Shown piece after piece: positions 15,957 to 24,724 of a stretch of DNA of 39,005 nt (position 1 is its first letter; each line of letters opens with the position of its first letter). The stretch comes from RGIG1666 sp045595745 (GTDB lineage Bacteria > Bacillota > Clostridia > UBA1381 > UBA9506). The notes below the pieces were generated by a model. It searched no databases. It saw only the letters and a list, made by a program, of their open reading frames with translations, and was not told where the DNA came from. Location: NCBI GenBank assembly GCA_045595745.1, contig JAZOBB010000086.1, forward strand, positions 1-39,005, read 5' to 3'. A program made the translations under genes and the position numbers.

Positions 15957-16202
15957 ATGTATCGTGCAGGAGAGTTAAGACAAAAAGAGGTAATAAACAT
16001 TATTGATGCCTCTAGACTGGGTTTTGTATCAGATGTTGAAGTAAGTCTTAAGAAGGGCGAAATAGAAGCTATAATTGTACCGGGAAGAGCGAAACTGTTT
16101 AACTTTGGCAAGACAACGGATTTAGTAATAACGTGGGATAAAATTAAAAAAATAGGTGATGATGTAATTTTAGTTGAGATTGTAAGCACAATTCAAAATT
16201 AA
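15957..16202 (+). CDS. YlmC/YmxH-family PRC-barrel protein
   Basis: An 81-residue protein from ATG 15957, with AGGAAG upstream; the in-frame GTG at 15948 overlaps that site. The sequence LRQKEVINIIDASRLGFVSDVE followed by GEIEAIIVPG is the PRC-barrel pattern of the YlmC/YmxH sporulation-associated family. Expression in sporulation is reported for Bacillus members but the molecular role is unknown. It is a single gene, divergent from the AraD-like gene, and ends in a hairpin. Confidence 0.9.
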   Translation: MYRAGELRQKEVINIIDASRLGFVSDVEVSLKKGEIEAIIVPGRAKLFNFGKTTDLVITWDKIKKIGDDVILVEIVSTIQN

Positions 16203-16208
16203 AAGGAA

Positions 16209-16239
16209 CTGTAGCAAAATGCATTGCATTTTGCTACAG
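16209..16239. terminator. Bidirectional terminator between convergent genes
   Basis: A near-complete palindrome (16209-16223 with 16225-16239) directly after the ylmC/ymxH stop. It separates that gene from the convergent substrate-binding protein gene. Confidence 0.75.
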
Positions 16240-16242
16240 CCC

Positions 16243-17856
16243 CTATTTTGTGCCTATAAACCATTCATTAACATTATTATAGATATTAGATTCTGTCGGC
16301 AAGATATTACCTTTAAGCGATTCGTCGAATATTATAGATGCATTTTTAAAATATAAACCGCATATAGGCATATCCTGATGGAGAAGAGTACACATTTCCC
16401 AATACATTTCCTGAATTGCGGCAGTATCGAAAAGCTTATCTGCCCTGAGCATTAAGTTGTCGAGCAATTCATTTGTTACATTAAAAATGTTGTATCCTGA
16501 TTGCAACAAGAATTTTAAGTCAGCATTATCCGATATATCAACCTCGCATATCGCCATATCATACTGACGGTTGTTCAGACGTTCACTATATTCGCTGAAA
16601 GGAGTTTGCGCAACATAAACCCATATACCTATTTTTTCAAGATGCGATTTAATCTGATTTGCCATTTTTACTCTTTGCGGATTTTCCTGATTAACTAAAA
16701 TGCTTAGTTCTAAAACTTCGGTATGTTCACCTAAATTGCGGTCAAGTCTGCCGTCGTTGTCAGAATCGTTCCAGCCATCTTCAGCAAGCAATTCCCGTGC
16801 ATGCTCTGCATCAAAAACCGTCATCTCGCGCTCGATTCGATAAAGCCATGATTTAGGATGAATCGGTATATCACAAATTTCGACACGATTATCAGGCAAA
16901 TCGCGAATTAATGCATTGCGGTCGATTGATGCGGATATTGCACGTCTTGTTTGTGCGTGCTTTAAAGCCGGACTATCGTGATTAAAGGCTAAAAATGTAA
17001 ACAAATTTGTTGAATAATCAACAGATGAAACTGTGCGTTTGGGGGTATATTCATCAGGATTTGCCACAAAAGATGAAATTAAATCAACCCTAAGATTTTC
17101 AAGCATACGAATGGCGGTTGAACGGTCGTTAACCATATAAATTAAGATGTTGTTAATATACGGGTTAGAACCTCGATGATAAGCCTCGTTATAGCTTAAA
17201 TTAAGTTCTTTGTTTTTTTTATGTGATTGCAACTTATACATTCCTGTGCCGTTGGGCAAATATTCTGCCTTATTATTAATGGCGTCTGTAGCGGTTGCCG
17301 CGCTGCGCTCTGAAATAACCGGAAAATCAAGCAGGGCAGGGAAGTTAGCAACAGGACGTTTAAGAGAAAGGTTTAACGTCTGTCCGCTTGCACTGAACGA
17401 ATCAATATCAGAAAGTTTTGAGGCGAAAGGACTTTGTGCCTCGAAAATCAGTCTTAAAGAAAATTCAATATCTCGTGAGGTAAGCGGAGAGCCGTCGTGG
17501 AAGTTAATTCCTTCTTTTATCGTAAAAACATAATTAATGCCATCTTCAGAAACATAATAGCTGTCACATAAATTTGGTGTGTAACTAAAATCCTGATTGA
17601 TTGTAAAAAGTGAATCATATACCGGCATTAAAGTTCGGGCATTTTCTGAATTTTGAGTAATAAGCGGATTTAAAGTATCGGTTTCAAAAAGACACAGCTT
17701 TAAAGTTCCGCCGACAGTTGGTGCCTCGTTATGGTTTTCGTATTTTTTTACTTCTGCAGGTAATACCTCAGGCGTTTTTTCTTCTTTTGATGCACACGCA
17801 CATAAAGAAAGAAGACAATTAAAGCATACCAATATTGAAATAAAACGTTTTAACAT
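16243..17856 (-). CDS. Peptide ABC-transporter-type substrate-binding lipoprotein (SBP family 5)
   Basis: Predicted 537 residues from ATG 17856, with AAGGAGGTG upstream. The lipoprotein signal ends at a lipobox (LCAC, C21). The body has the SBP_bac_5 pattern: GGTLKLCLFETDTLNPL, TPNLCDSYYVSEDGINYVFTI, GINFHDGSPLTSRDIEFSL, later ARELLAEDGWNDSDNDGRLDRN and a C-terminal lobe. Such proteins bind oligopeptides, dipeptides or metal complexes outside the membrane. No permease or ATPase gene is adjacent, so it is an orphan binding protein that must share a transporter or act as a receptor. It lies downstream of proS and a small lipoprotein. Confidence 0.88.
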   Translation of the reverse strand: MLKRFISILVCFNCLLSLCACASKEEKTPEVLPAEVKKYENHNEAPTVGGTLKLCLFETDTLNPLITQNSENARTLMPVYDSLFTINQDFSYTPNLCDSYYVSEDGINYVFTIKEGINFHDGSPLTSRDIEFSLRLIFEAQSPFASKLSDIDSFSASGQTLNLSLKRPVANFPALLDFPVISERSAATATDAINNKAEYLPNGTGMYKLQSHKKNKELNLSYNEAYHRGSNPYINNILIYMVNDRSTAIRMLENLRVDLISSFVANPDEYTPKRTVSSVDYSTNLFTFLAFNHDSPALKHAQTRRAISASIDRNALIRDLPDNRVEICDIPIHPKSWLYRIEREMTVFDAEHARELLAEDGWNDSDNDGRLDRNLGEHTEVLELSILVNQENPQRVKMANQIKSHLEKIGIWVYVAQTPFSEYSERLNNRQYDMAICEVDISDNADLKFLLQSGYNIFNVTNELLDNLMLRADKLFDTAAIQEMYWEMCTLLHQDMPICGLYFKNASIIFDESLKGNILPTESNIYNNVNEWFIGTK

Positions 17857-17881
17857 AATACAAGACACCTCCTTACCGAAA

Positions 17882-17913
17882 CAGAGGGGCTGTGACAAAA
17901 GTCACAGCCTCTG
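17882..17913 (-). terminator. Hairpin between the two lipoprotein genes
   Basis: A 13-bp stem with a 2-base bulge (17882-17896 with 17901-17913) and an AAAA loop lies just after the small lipoprotein gene. It may partly end transcription before the substrate-binding protein gene. Confidence 0.6.
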
Positions 17914-17924
17914 TAATAATTTAA

Positions 17925-18350
17925 TTAATTGTTTACGTAACCCTCATATTGCGGCGGATTACATTCGGGGCATTGGCGCAGACCAATGGTTTTTACTATT
18001 TCCCAACTAACTTCCTGAGCACCTTTATCTTTAATTTGTGCGCAATTTTCAAGATGATACGTTAAATTGTTATCACCGCTCATTAACCAGAAAATTTTAT
18101 CTGGTGCTTTGTCATCAGAAACTACCTCTTTATTTGATGATTCAGGAACCGGGGTAGGAACAGATGTTTTTTTGTCGTTGTTATCTGTTGTATTTTCAAC
18201 CGGTGCAGATGCAGACGGTGAAATTGTTTGTTCGCTAGCGGGAGCTTGTGAAACAACAGGTTTAGTATCTTTTTTGGAGCATCCGCAAGCGGTACATAAA
18301 AACAGACAACACACTAAAATTACAGATGAAATTATTTTTTTTATTTTCAT
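17925..18350 (-). CDS. Small lipoprotein with cysteine-rich C-terminal motif
   Basis: Predicted 141 residues. A lipoprotein signal ends near C22 (CTAC). A long S/T/P/E-rich disordered linker (25-85) follows. The C-terminal part contains YHLENCAQIK and then GLRQCPECNPP. This YHxxxC...C..C spacing resembles a short metal-binding module found at the ends of secreted nucleases and surface proteins, where it usually reads like YH...C..L...GY.PC..C.P. The match suggests a Zn-binding tail; the function is unknown. It starts 15 bases after proS. Confidence 0.72.
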   Translation of the reverse strand: MKIKKIISSVILVCCLFLCTACGCSKKDTKPVVSQAPASEQTISPSASAPVENTTDNNDKKTSVPTPVPESSNKEVVSDDKAPDKIFWLMSGDNNLTYHLENCAQIKDKGAQEVSWEIVKTIGLRQCPECNPPQYEGYVNN

Positions 18351-18365
18351 AGTAATACCTCCTGA

Positions 18366-20081
18366 TTATCTGCCATTTTCAAGGCTTTCTTTTATAAATT
18401 TAACTGCGTTGTCAATAGCCTCATCAGAGGAAATTTCAATAACCTCGCTACCTGAGCGGAGCTTGTATTCAACAACATCTTCTCCTGCTTTTTTACCAAC
18501 GGTAATTCTTACAGGAATACCGATTAAGTCAGCATCTTTAAATTTAACACCAACACGTTCGTCACGGTCGTCTAAAAGAACCTCGATGCCTTGTGTACGC
18601 AGTTTTTCATATATTTCATCAGCAAGCTTAACCTGTGCTTCTTCGCGCATGCTTACAGGAACAACCAAAACCTGATATGGAGCAACGCTTACCGGCCATA
18701 CGATACCGTTTTCGTCGCTGAACTGCTCAATAACTGCGGCAATGGTACGACTTACGCCGATTCCGTAGCAACCCATAATCATAGACTGTGGCTTGCCGCT
18801 TTCGTCTAAATAAGTACAACCTAAAGCATCGGTATATTTTGTGCCGAGCTTAAATATATGTCCAACTTCAACACCTTGTGTGGTTTTAATCGGCTGACCG
18901 CACTTGGGGCAAACGTCGCCTTCAACTATTGTGCGTACATCTATTACTGCGGCTGGTGTAAAGTCGGTAACGTTTACATTCTCATAATGATAGTCTGTTT
19001 CGTTAGCACCAACGATAAAGTTAGTCATTTCCATAACTTCTTTATCAACTATTACAGGAATCGAAAGCCCGATAGGACCAGCAAAACCAACAGCGGCATT
19101 TGTTACGCGCTGAACGGTATCAGCCGATGCAAGCTCTAAATCCTGCTCGTTTATACCTAAGTGATTAATAAGCTTAACTTCGTTAATCTCGCGGTCGCCA
19201 CGAACCATAACAGCAACAACGTTTTCGCCCGCCTGATAAAGAATTGTTTTTGCAAAATGCTTGCTGTCAGTATTTAAAAATTCAACAAGCTCTTCTATTG
19301 TACCTGCGTGAGGAGTATGAATTTTAGCCATAGGCTTAGGAGCTTCTTTTTCCATCTTTTCAGGTATGCATTCAGCCTTTTCAACGTTAGCAGCATAAGA
19401 GCAGACAGGGCAGTAAGCAATAGTATCCTCGCCTGTGTCGGATTTAACCATAAATTCCTGCGAGCCAGAGCCGCCCATAGCACCAGAGTCTGCGTCAACG
19501 ACAATATAGTCAAGATTCATACGGTCAAAAGCCTTACAGTAAGCGCGGTACATTTTATCGTATGATAAATCAAGACCCTCTTGCGACATATCAAAGCTGT
19601 ATGCATCCTTCATTATAAATTCGCGTGAACGCATAACACCAAAACGCGGACGACGCTCGTCGCGGTATTTTGTCTGTATCTGATAAAGAGTTAAAGGCAG
19701 CTGACGGTAGGATTTAACACAAGCCTTTACAGTATCGGTAAAGATTTCTTCGTGCGTAGGTCCTAAGCAAAAATCGCGGTCATTTCTGTCTTTTAAACGG
19801 AACATATCAGAGCCGAAAACTTCCCAACGGCCTGATGCCTGATATGCCTCAGCCGGGAGCAGAGCAGACATTAAAACCTCTTGCGCTCCTTCGGCATTCA
19901 TTTCCTCGCGGATAATATTTTCAACTTTATTTAAAACGCGATGTCCAAGCGGCAGAAAGGAGTAAACTCCTGCTGCAAGCTTGCGGATTAATCCTGCACG
20001 CAGCATAAGCTGATGGCTGGTTGTTTCCGCCTCGGCAGGAACCTCTCTTAAAGTGGACAATAGCATGTTAGATACTTTCAT
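18366..20081 (-). CDS. proS: Prolyl-tRNA synthetase (bacterial type with editing domain)
   Basis: Predicted 571 residues from ATG 20081, with AAAGGA upstream. It charges tRNA-Pro with proline. Class II motifs are present: LPLGHRVLNKVENIIREEM (motif 1), FRLKDRNDRDFCLGPTHEE (motif 2) and GCYGIGVSRTIAAVIEQ (motif 3). A large insertion between motifs 2 and 3 (about 225-400) is the editing domain typical of bacterial ProS. An anticodon-binding domain ends the protein. It heads a minus-strand run with two lipoprotein genes. Confidence 0.97.
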   Translation of the reverse strand: MKVSNMLLSTLREVPAEAETTSHQLMLRAGLIRKLAAGVYSFLPLGHRVLNKVENIIREEMNAEGAQEVLMSALLPAEAYQASGRWEVFGSDMFRLKDRNDRDFCLGPTHEEIFTDTVKACVKSYRQLPLTLYQIQTKYRDERRPRFGVMRSREFIMKDAYSFDMSQEGLDLSYDKMYRAYCKAFDRMNLDYIVVDADSGAMGGSGSQEFMVKSDTGEDTIAYCPVCSYAANVEKAECIPEKMEKEAPKPMAKIHTPHAGTIEELVEFLNTDSKHFAKTILYQAGENVVAVMVRGDREINEVKLINHLGINEQDLELASADTVQRVTNAAVGFAGPIGLSIPVIVDKEVMEMTNFIVGANETDYHYENVNVTDFTPAAVIDVRTIVEGDVCPKCGQPIKTTQGVEVGHIFKLGTKYTDALGCTYLDESGKPQSMIMGCYGIGVSRTIAAVIEQFSDENGIVWPVSVAPYQVLVVPVSMREEAQVKLADEIYEKLRTQGIEVLLDDRDERVGVKFKDADLIGIPVRITVGKKAGEDVVEYKLRSGSEVIEISSDEAIDNAVKFIKESLENGR

Positions 20082-20138
20082 TTCATTCGTTCCTTTCAGA
20101 TTTATGTTCATAATTATCCTATAATACCCTAATTATAT

Positions 20139-20167
20139 ATAATAAACTTTTAAGGCTTTTCTGTCAA
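20139..20167 (-). promoter_or_regulatory. Promoter of proS
   Basis: On the minus strand, TTGACA (20162-20167) and TATTAT (20139-20144) are separated by 17 bases, 58 bases upstream of the proS start. Confidence 0.75.
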
Positions 20168-20195
20168 CTGTTTTAAGGAATTTTTATGCAAAAAA

Positions 20196-20224
20196 TTGAC
20201 TATTTATATTTGATATGTTACAAT
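20196..20224 (+). promoter_or_regulatory. Promoter of the FUSC-like gene and SLH protein
   Basis: TTGACT (20196-20201) and TACAAT (20219-20224) are separated by 17 bases. They point toward ATG 20309, divergent from proS. Confidence 0.7.
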
Positions 20225-20308
20225 GTAGTTGTTTTATAAACTCGTTAAATAATTATGGTGCATATATATTTAATTTGCTAAGAATTATGTTTAACAATGG
20301 AGGAAAAA

Positions 20309-20859
20309 ATGAAACATAAAAAGAATCACATCGTTGGAATGCGTAAAATAAAAAGTATTATAGCAATATCAATAACTTTTGTAATTTGGCAGATAATACG
20401 TATTTTTTTGCACAACTTGAAATTCATCCCCTTTTTGCATATATTTATGCATTAATTGAGATGAGAGATTCAGTAGAAAAAACAAAAAAGTTTGGCTTGT
20501 TAAGAATTAAAACAACCTTTATAGGCTTAGTCGTAGGTTTAATATTTATTGCAATATCAATACAATTTTCAATGCTGGCAAGCCCGACTCAGCAAATATT
20601 TATAGACTTTTTACTCATTTTAATCGCATCTTTAATTTCTCTTTGTATTGCAGAAAAAGCCAAATGCGAAAGTTTTTGCGGTATTGCCGCCATTATATCA
20701 ATTATATGTATGGTCGCACATCCGGGCGAAGACCGATATTTATATGCAGTTATGAGAGTAATACAGACGCTTTTAGGTGTATTTTCGGCATGGACTGTTA
20801 ATTATTATATTTGCAAATATCCTAAAAATATGGAGAAAAAAGTAGAAAAATCTGCTTAA
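20309..20859 (+). pseudogene. FUSC/aromatic-acid-exporter-like membrane protein, frameshifted
   Basis: ATG 20309 has an AGGAGG 7 bases upstream, but its frame stops after 48 codons. The frame beginning near 20386 continues the same protein to 20859. Joining them at the T run 20403-20409 (7 T; 8 would restore the frame) gives about 183 residues. The joined protein has GMRKIKSIIAISITFVIW, then FFAQLEIHPLFAYIYALIEMRDSV, and two or three more membrane helices. This start plus the MRDS(V/T)xK segment is the pattern of ArAE/FUSC-like integral membrane proteins. The break could be a true inactivation or an assembly error in the homopolymer. Confidence 0.72.
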
Positions 20860-20887
20860 ATATATAAACAAAAGAAGGGGAGATTAT

Positions 20888-23860
20888 ATGAAAAGGGCAT
20901 CTAAATTTTTAAGTGCGTTTTTAGCACTTGTATTCTTACTTGGCATAGGTGCAACTCCTGCATTGGCAGCCACAGGGCTTGATGTGTGCTGGGGACAGGA
21001 TTTTGCAGATGAAGATTATTCTACACCATTGGCAGGAACGGCTATGTTTTATCACGAAGGCGGTATTTCAAACTATGAGTTTAAACTGTTTAAAGATGGA
21101 ACAGAGGTCTATGCTAACCGAATAGAAGAAGGCTCTTTTGATGATGAAGAGGGCTTTTGGGAAGAAGAAACCGTATTTTTAGAAAAGTTTTCTGAACTTG
21201 GGACAGGCACATACAAATTTTCTGTTTCTTCATTAACCGGTGACGGACACACAATTGATGAGGCTGAAATTATCGAAACGGCAACAAGTGGCAATTTTTT
21301 ATACAGACAGCCGACACAAAAACTGACTGTTCCGGCTATGCAGTCTATAAAAGAGGGCAGAATAACCTGGATGCCGGGCGATGAAGATACATATGCATAT
21401 CTTTATGATTTAGATATTGTATATGCAAACGGCAACCACCACGACCCTGATTATTCTGCTAGGTTTGTTGAAAACGAGGGAGTAAATGAATTTTCTGCAT
21501 ACGATATAGAAAGTGTTGTAGATTATCTTAATAACTACAATCCTACAAAATATCCTAAATCACAGGCGTCGGTAAAAATTCGTGTGCGTTCACTCCCTGA
21601 GGATATCAGAAACTTTAAACCCAGTGATTATTCTGAGTGGCATACTATCGAAAAGCCTTTTGCATCAGGTGATGAAGAAAAGCCGACAGTTGACCGCTCA
21701 ACCGTCAGCGGAGAATTTTACGATGCAGCAAAGGTTGTTTACGATTTAGACATAATGTCCGATGTATATCAAAAACCGACTAAAGTTGTAACAAGAGGAG
21801 AACTTGCAATTGTTTTAATTGCGCTTATGGGGGAGCAAGAATGGGCTGAATCTTATACAAACAGTAAGAGATATAGCGATTTAACTGTAGGTGAATATTT
21901 AACCGGTTGTGCAGAAATTCTTGCAATAAAAGGAATTATGAATGGCTATGATGCCGGAACATTTGCTCCTGACGTAGAGGCAACATATGCGCAAATTATA
22001 AAAATGCTTGTATCAATGTGCGGTTTCGAGCCGAGAGCACAAAGTTATGGCGGCTATCCATCCGGCTATCTTATGATAGCTTCTCAGTATGGAATTTCGA
22101 AAGGTTTAAGTGTTAATACAGAAGCAACTGTAACCTACGAGCAACTCGCACAGCTGATTTTTAACACACTTACAAGTCAGCAGATGGAAGTTGACAGCTG
22201 GTCTATGAGTGGAAACACCTATAAAATAACCAAAGATTGTTTTTTGTATGACTTAGGTTACGAAAGATACACCGGTGATGTAGAGGTTGTTACAGAGTCA
22301 AGTGCTAAAATCACAGGCAAAATGTACAACGAAAGTAATTTAGACGGAGTAGATGTAACAGAAAAAACGTTAACAATTGCAGACAAAGAAATGCTTGACT
22401 ACAAGGTTAAAAATATGGTCTTATATGTTAAAGATGGCAGCATCATTTCTGCACTTGAAAATTACACAGTATCGGTTGTTGTAAATAACGGTGAATCTGA
22501 AAGTAAAACTCGAGTTCTTCCTTTTGAAATTACAACAAACGGATATACAAAATATAAAATTGGCGATGGTGAATATAAGGATATTGAGCAGGGAACAATG
22601 TATCACGTTATCGGCCCTGAAAGCAAGTCGCACTCCTTAAAGTTTACTTTTACAAATGATAAAGGGTCAAAAGTTGCAACTTTAAGCAGAAATGTTAGCT
22701 TTGACAATAAACGCAAAATTACTTATGTATCTAACGGTAAAGTTGAAACTAAAGAATATGATGTCGGTTTAAGCATATCGACAGTTCCATATGCAAACAG
22801 TCTTACCGGTTATAAGTTAAAAGGCTGGAATAACGTTCCATATGTTATGCCTGATAAGGATATTACTGTTTATGCTGATTATGTAAAACTGACGTCTGTT
22901 ACAGGAAAAATTACATTTAAAGGTGAGCCACTTTCAGGAGCGTATATTTACAGAGATGGTTATTACTGTGCTCGTACGGCTGAAGATGGCAGCTATACAA
23001 TATCCAATTGTCCTATGAGCGGAGAAATTGCAATTACGGTAACACATGGCACCGAAAACATAAGCGAAACATTTACAGAAATTATAGATAGCGAAAACAA
23101 GGATGTAGGTGAGTTTATGCTTTCTGCTGCATCTGCTAAATACGACACCATGGCAGACGGACTTATTTTATCAGGTGGATTGCAGAGACAGTTTACTGAA
23201 GAAGAAATTGCTTATACCGAAACCGATGTTGGCAATACCATACGTTACTTGCTTACAAGCACTTCGCAGACTTATAATTCAAATATTACAAGCTACAGAG
23301 CTAAAAACTATCCTGATTATCATGTTGTAAGTATGAATAAGTTGGAACTGAATAAAATTAAGCAAGGAGCAGAAATTTCGTATGAAACCTTAACTGAAAC
23401 AAGCGATTTATTCGAGGTAACGTTTGAAATACCTGCAAGATACAGAGGAAGAGCCGATTATCTTATTCTGCGTGAGGCAAACGGAACGGCTGAGGTTTTA
23501 ACCAAAACTCCTAACGAAGACGGCGAATGCATAAGCAGAATAGAAGACGACCGAATTTCTATAAATATTAAAAAGCTTTCTACCTATGCAATCATTGGGA
23601 CAGGTGAGGCAGCGAAAGCTTCTGAATATATTGCTAATGTATCGTGGACAGATTTAGACGAGGTTAATGTAAATGTAATCTTGCCGAAAGTTGAAAACGA
23701 ATCTGCAAGTCTTTACGTAGCTTATTATGACGAAAACGGAAAACTCTTAAAAGTACACAAAAAAGACACAGTAGAAGAGAGCAACACCTTCCCATCAGAT
23801 TTAAGAACAAAAACAATCAAAGCATTTATATGGGACGGTAAGTTAACCCCTCTTACCTGA
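20888..23860 (+). CDS. Secreted SLH-domain protein with InlB-like and carboxypeptidase-regulatory-like modules
   Basis: Predicted 990 residues; AAGGGGAG precedes ATG 20888. A signal peptide ends at PALAA (about residue 27). The N-terminal 250 residues are beta-rich and not recognised. An SLH region (about 275-445) includes GIMNGYDAGTFAPDVEATYAQ. An InlB B-repeat-like segment (GYKLKGWNNVPYVMPDKDIT, about 645-665) follows. Next is a carboxypeptidase-regulatory-like fold (SVTGKITFKGEPLSGAYIYRDG, about 675-745), then a beta-rich C-terminus. SLH domains bind secondary wall polymers, so a surface location is likely. Internal rather than terminal SLH placement is less usual. No enzyme domain is visible. 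Confidence 0.87.
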   Translation: MKRASKFLSAFLALVFLLGIGATPALAATGLDVCWGQDFADEDYSTPLAGTAMFYHEGGISNYEFKLFKDGTEVYANRIEEGSFDDEEGFWEEETVFLEKFSELGTGTYKFSVSSLTGDGHTIDEAEIIETATSGNFLYRQPTQKLTVPAMQSIKEGRITWMPGDEDTYAYLYDLDIVYANGNHHDPDYSARFVENEGVNEFSAYDIESVVDYLNNYNPTKYPKSQASVKIRVRSLPEDIRNFKPSDYSEWHTIEKPFASGDEEKPTVDRSTVSGEFYDAAKVVYDLDIMSDVYQKPTKVVTRGELAIVLIALMGEQEWAESYTNSKRYSDLTVGEYLTGCAEILAIKGIMNGYDAGTFAPDVEATYAQIIKMLVSMCGFEPRAQSYGGYPSGYLMIASQYGISKGLSVNTEATVTYEQLAQLIFNTLTSQQMEVDSWSMSGNTYKITKDCFLYDLGYERYTGDVEVVTESSAKITGKMYNESNLDGVDVTEKTLTIADKEMLDYKVKNMVLYVKDGSIISALENYTVSVVVNNGESESKTRVLPFEITTNGYTKYKIGDGEYKDIEQGTMYHVIGPESKSHSLKFTFTNDKGSKVATLSRNVSFDNKRKITYVSNGKVETKEYDVGLSISTVPYANSLTGYKLKGWNNVPYVMPDKDITVYADYVKLTSVTGKITFKGEPLSGAYIYRDGYYCARTAEDGSYTISNCPMSGEIAITVTHGTENISETFTEIIDSENKDVGEFMLSAASAKYDTMADGLILSGGLQRQFTEEEIAYTETDVGNTIRYLLTSTSQTYNSNITSYRAKNYPDYHVVSMNKLELNKIKQGAEISYETLTETSDLFEVTFEIPARYRGRADYLILREANGTAEVLTKTPNEDGECISRIEDDRISINIKKLSTYAIIGTGEAAKASEYIANVSWTDLDEVNVNVILPKVENESASLYVAYYDENGKLLKVHKKDTVEESNTFPSDLRTKTIKAFIWDGKLTPLT

Positions 23861-23861
23861 T

Positions 23862-23901
23862 AAAAAATACCTCAGCGGCTTTAACCGCTGAGGTATTTTT
23901 T
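23862..23901. terminator. Bidirectional terminator between SLH gene and dapB
   Basis: A perfect 17-bp stem (23862-23878 with 23885-23901) with a 6-base loop and A/T runs at its base. It serves both the plus-strand SLH gene and the minus-strand dap operon. Confidence 0.92.
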
Positions 23902-24662
23902 TATGCTATTTCATTTACCAAATCCTTCATACTATACATTCCTGCAGGCTTACCTGCTAAGAAAATTCCGGCTTTTATTGCACCTACAGCAAAAACTTCG
24001 CGGGATGTAGCAGAATGGTTAAGCTCGATAACTTCGTTGTTACCTGCAAAAATAACACTGTGTTCTCCGACTATAGTTCCACCACGCACTGCATGGATTC
24101 CTATTTCTTTCGGGTCGCGTTTTTTACGGACTGCGTGGCGGTCATAAACATATTCAGGTGACTCTTTTAAGCTTTCAGATATTGCATCTGCAATTGCAAG
24201 AGCTGTTCCACTGGGTGCATCAAGCTTTTGATTGTGATGCTTTTCAATAATTTCAATGTCAAAGCTACCCTCTAACAGCTTTGCCGCACGCGATGCTAGT
24301 TCAATTATAAGATTTACACCCAGCGACATATTTGCGGAATAAAATATAGGTATAATCTCGGAGGTTTTAACAAGCAATGCTTTTTGTTCTTCCGAAAGTC
24401 CTGTTGTGCAAACTACAACTGCCAGTTTATGTTCTGTTGCATAATTAATTATGTTTTCTAAATTTGCAGGATTAGAAAAGTCAATAATGACATCAGCATT
24501 GCCAGCAAAATCAGAGTAGTTATTATAAACAGGGTAGTCGTTTAACTGTGTTGTGTTAATGTCAAATCCACAAACAATTTTGCTATTTGACGATTCGCTT
24601 ACCAGTCTGCTTATCGCTTGACCCATGCGGCCGTTTGAGCCGCTTAAAATTATATTTGTCAT
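23901..24662 (-). CDS. dapB: 4-hydroxy-tetrahydrodipicolinate reductase
   Basis: Predicted 253 residues, the family length. DapB reduces the product of DapA with NAD(P)H in the lysine/diaminopimelate pathway. The nucleotide-binding start is GSNGRMGQAISRLV (8-21). The catalytic segment EKHHNQKLDAPSGTA (140-154) contains H142/H143 and K146. It is the last gene of the asd-dapA-dapB operon, ending at the bidirectional terminator. Confidence 0.97.
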   Translation of the reverse strand: MTNIILSGSNGRMGQAISRLVSESSNSKIVCGFDINTTQLNDYPVYNNYSDFAGNADVIIDFSNPANLENIINYATEHKLAVVVCTTGLSEEQKALLVKTSEIIPIFYSANMSLGVNLIIELASRAAKLLEGSFDIEIIEKHHNQKLDAPSGTALAIADAISESLKESPEYVYDRHAVRKKRDPKEIGIHAVRGGTIVGEHSVIFAGNNEVIELNHSATSREVFAVGAIKAGIFLAGKPAGMYSMKDLVNEIA

Positions 24663-24695
24663 TAAGATTCCTTCTTTACAAGTTGATTTTACACA

Positions 24696-24717
24696 AAATC
24701 CGCCTTGCGGCGGATTT
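24696..24717 (-). terminator. Hairpin in the dapA-dapB gap
   Basis: A perfect 9-bp stem (24696-24704 with 24709-24717) with a 4-base loop, followed on the minus strand by TTTTG. In the middle of an operon it may be a weak terminator or an mRNA-stabilising hairpin that sets the dapA:dapB ratio. Confidence 0.5.
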
Positions 24718-24724
24718 GTTAATA

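Noticed and set aside
15872..16189. Longer start of the AraD-like gene reaching to 16189
   Set aside because: It overlaps the divergent ylmC/ymxH gene, does not resemble the family, and ATG 15871 has AAGGAG.
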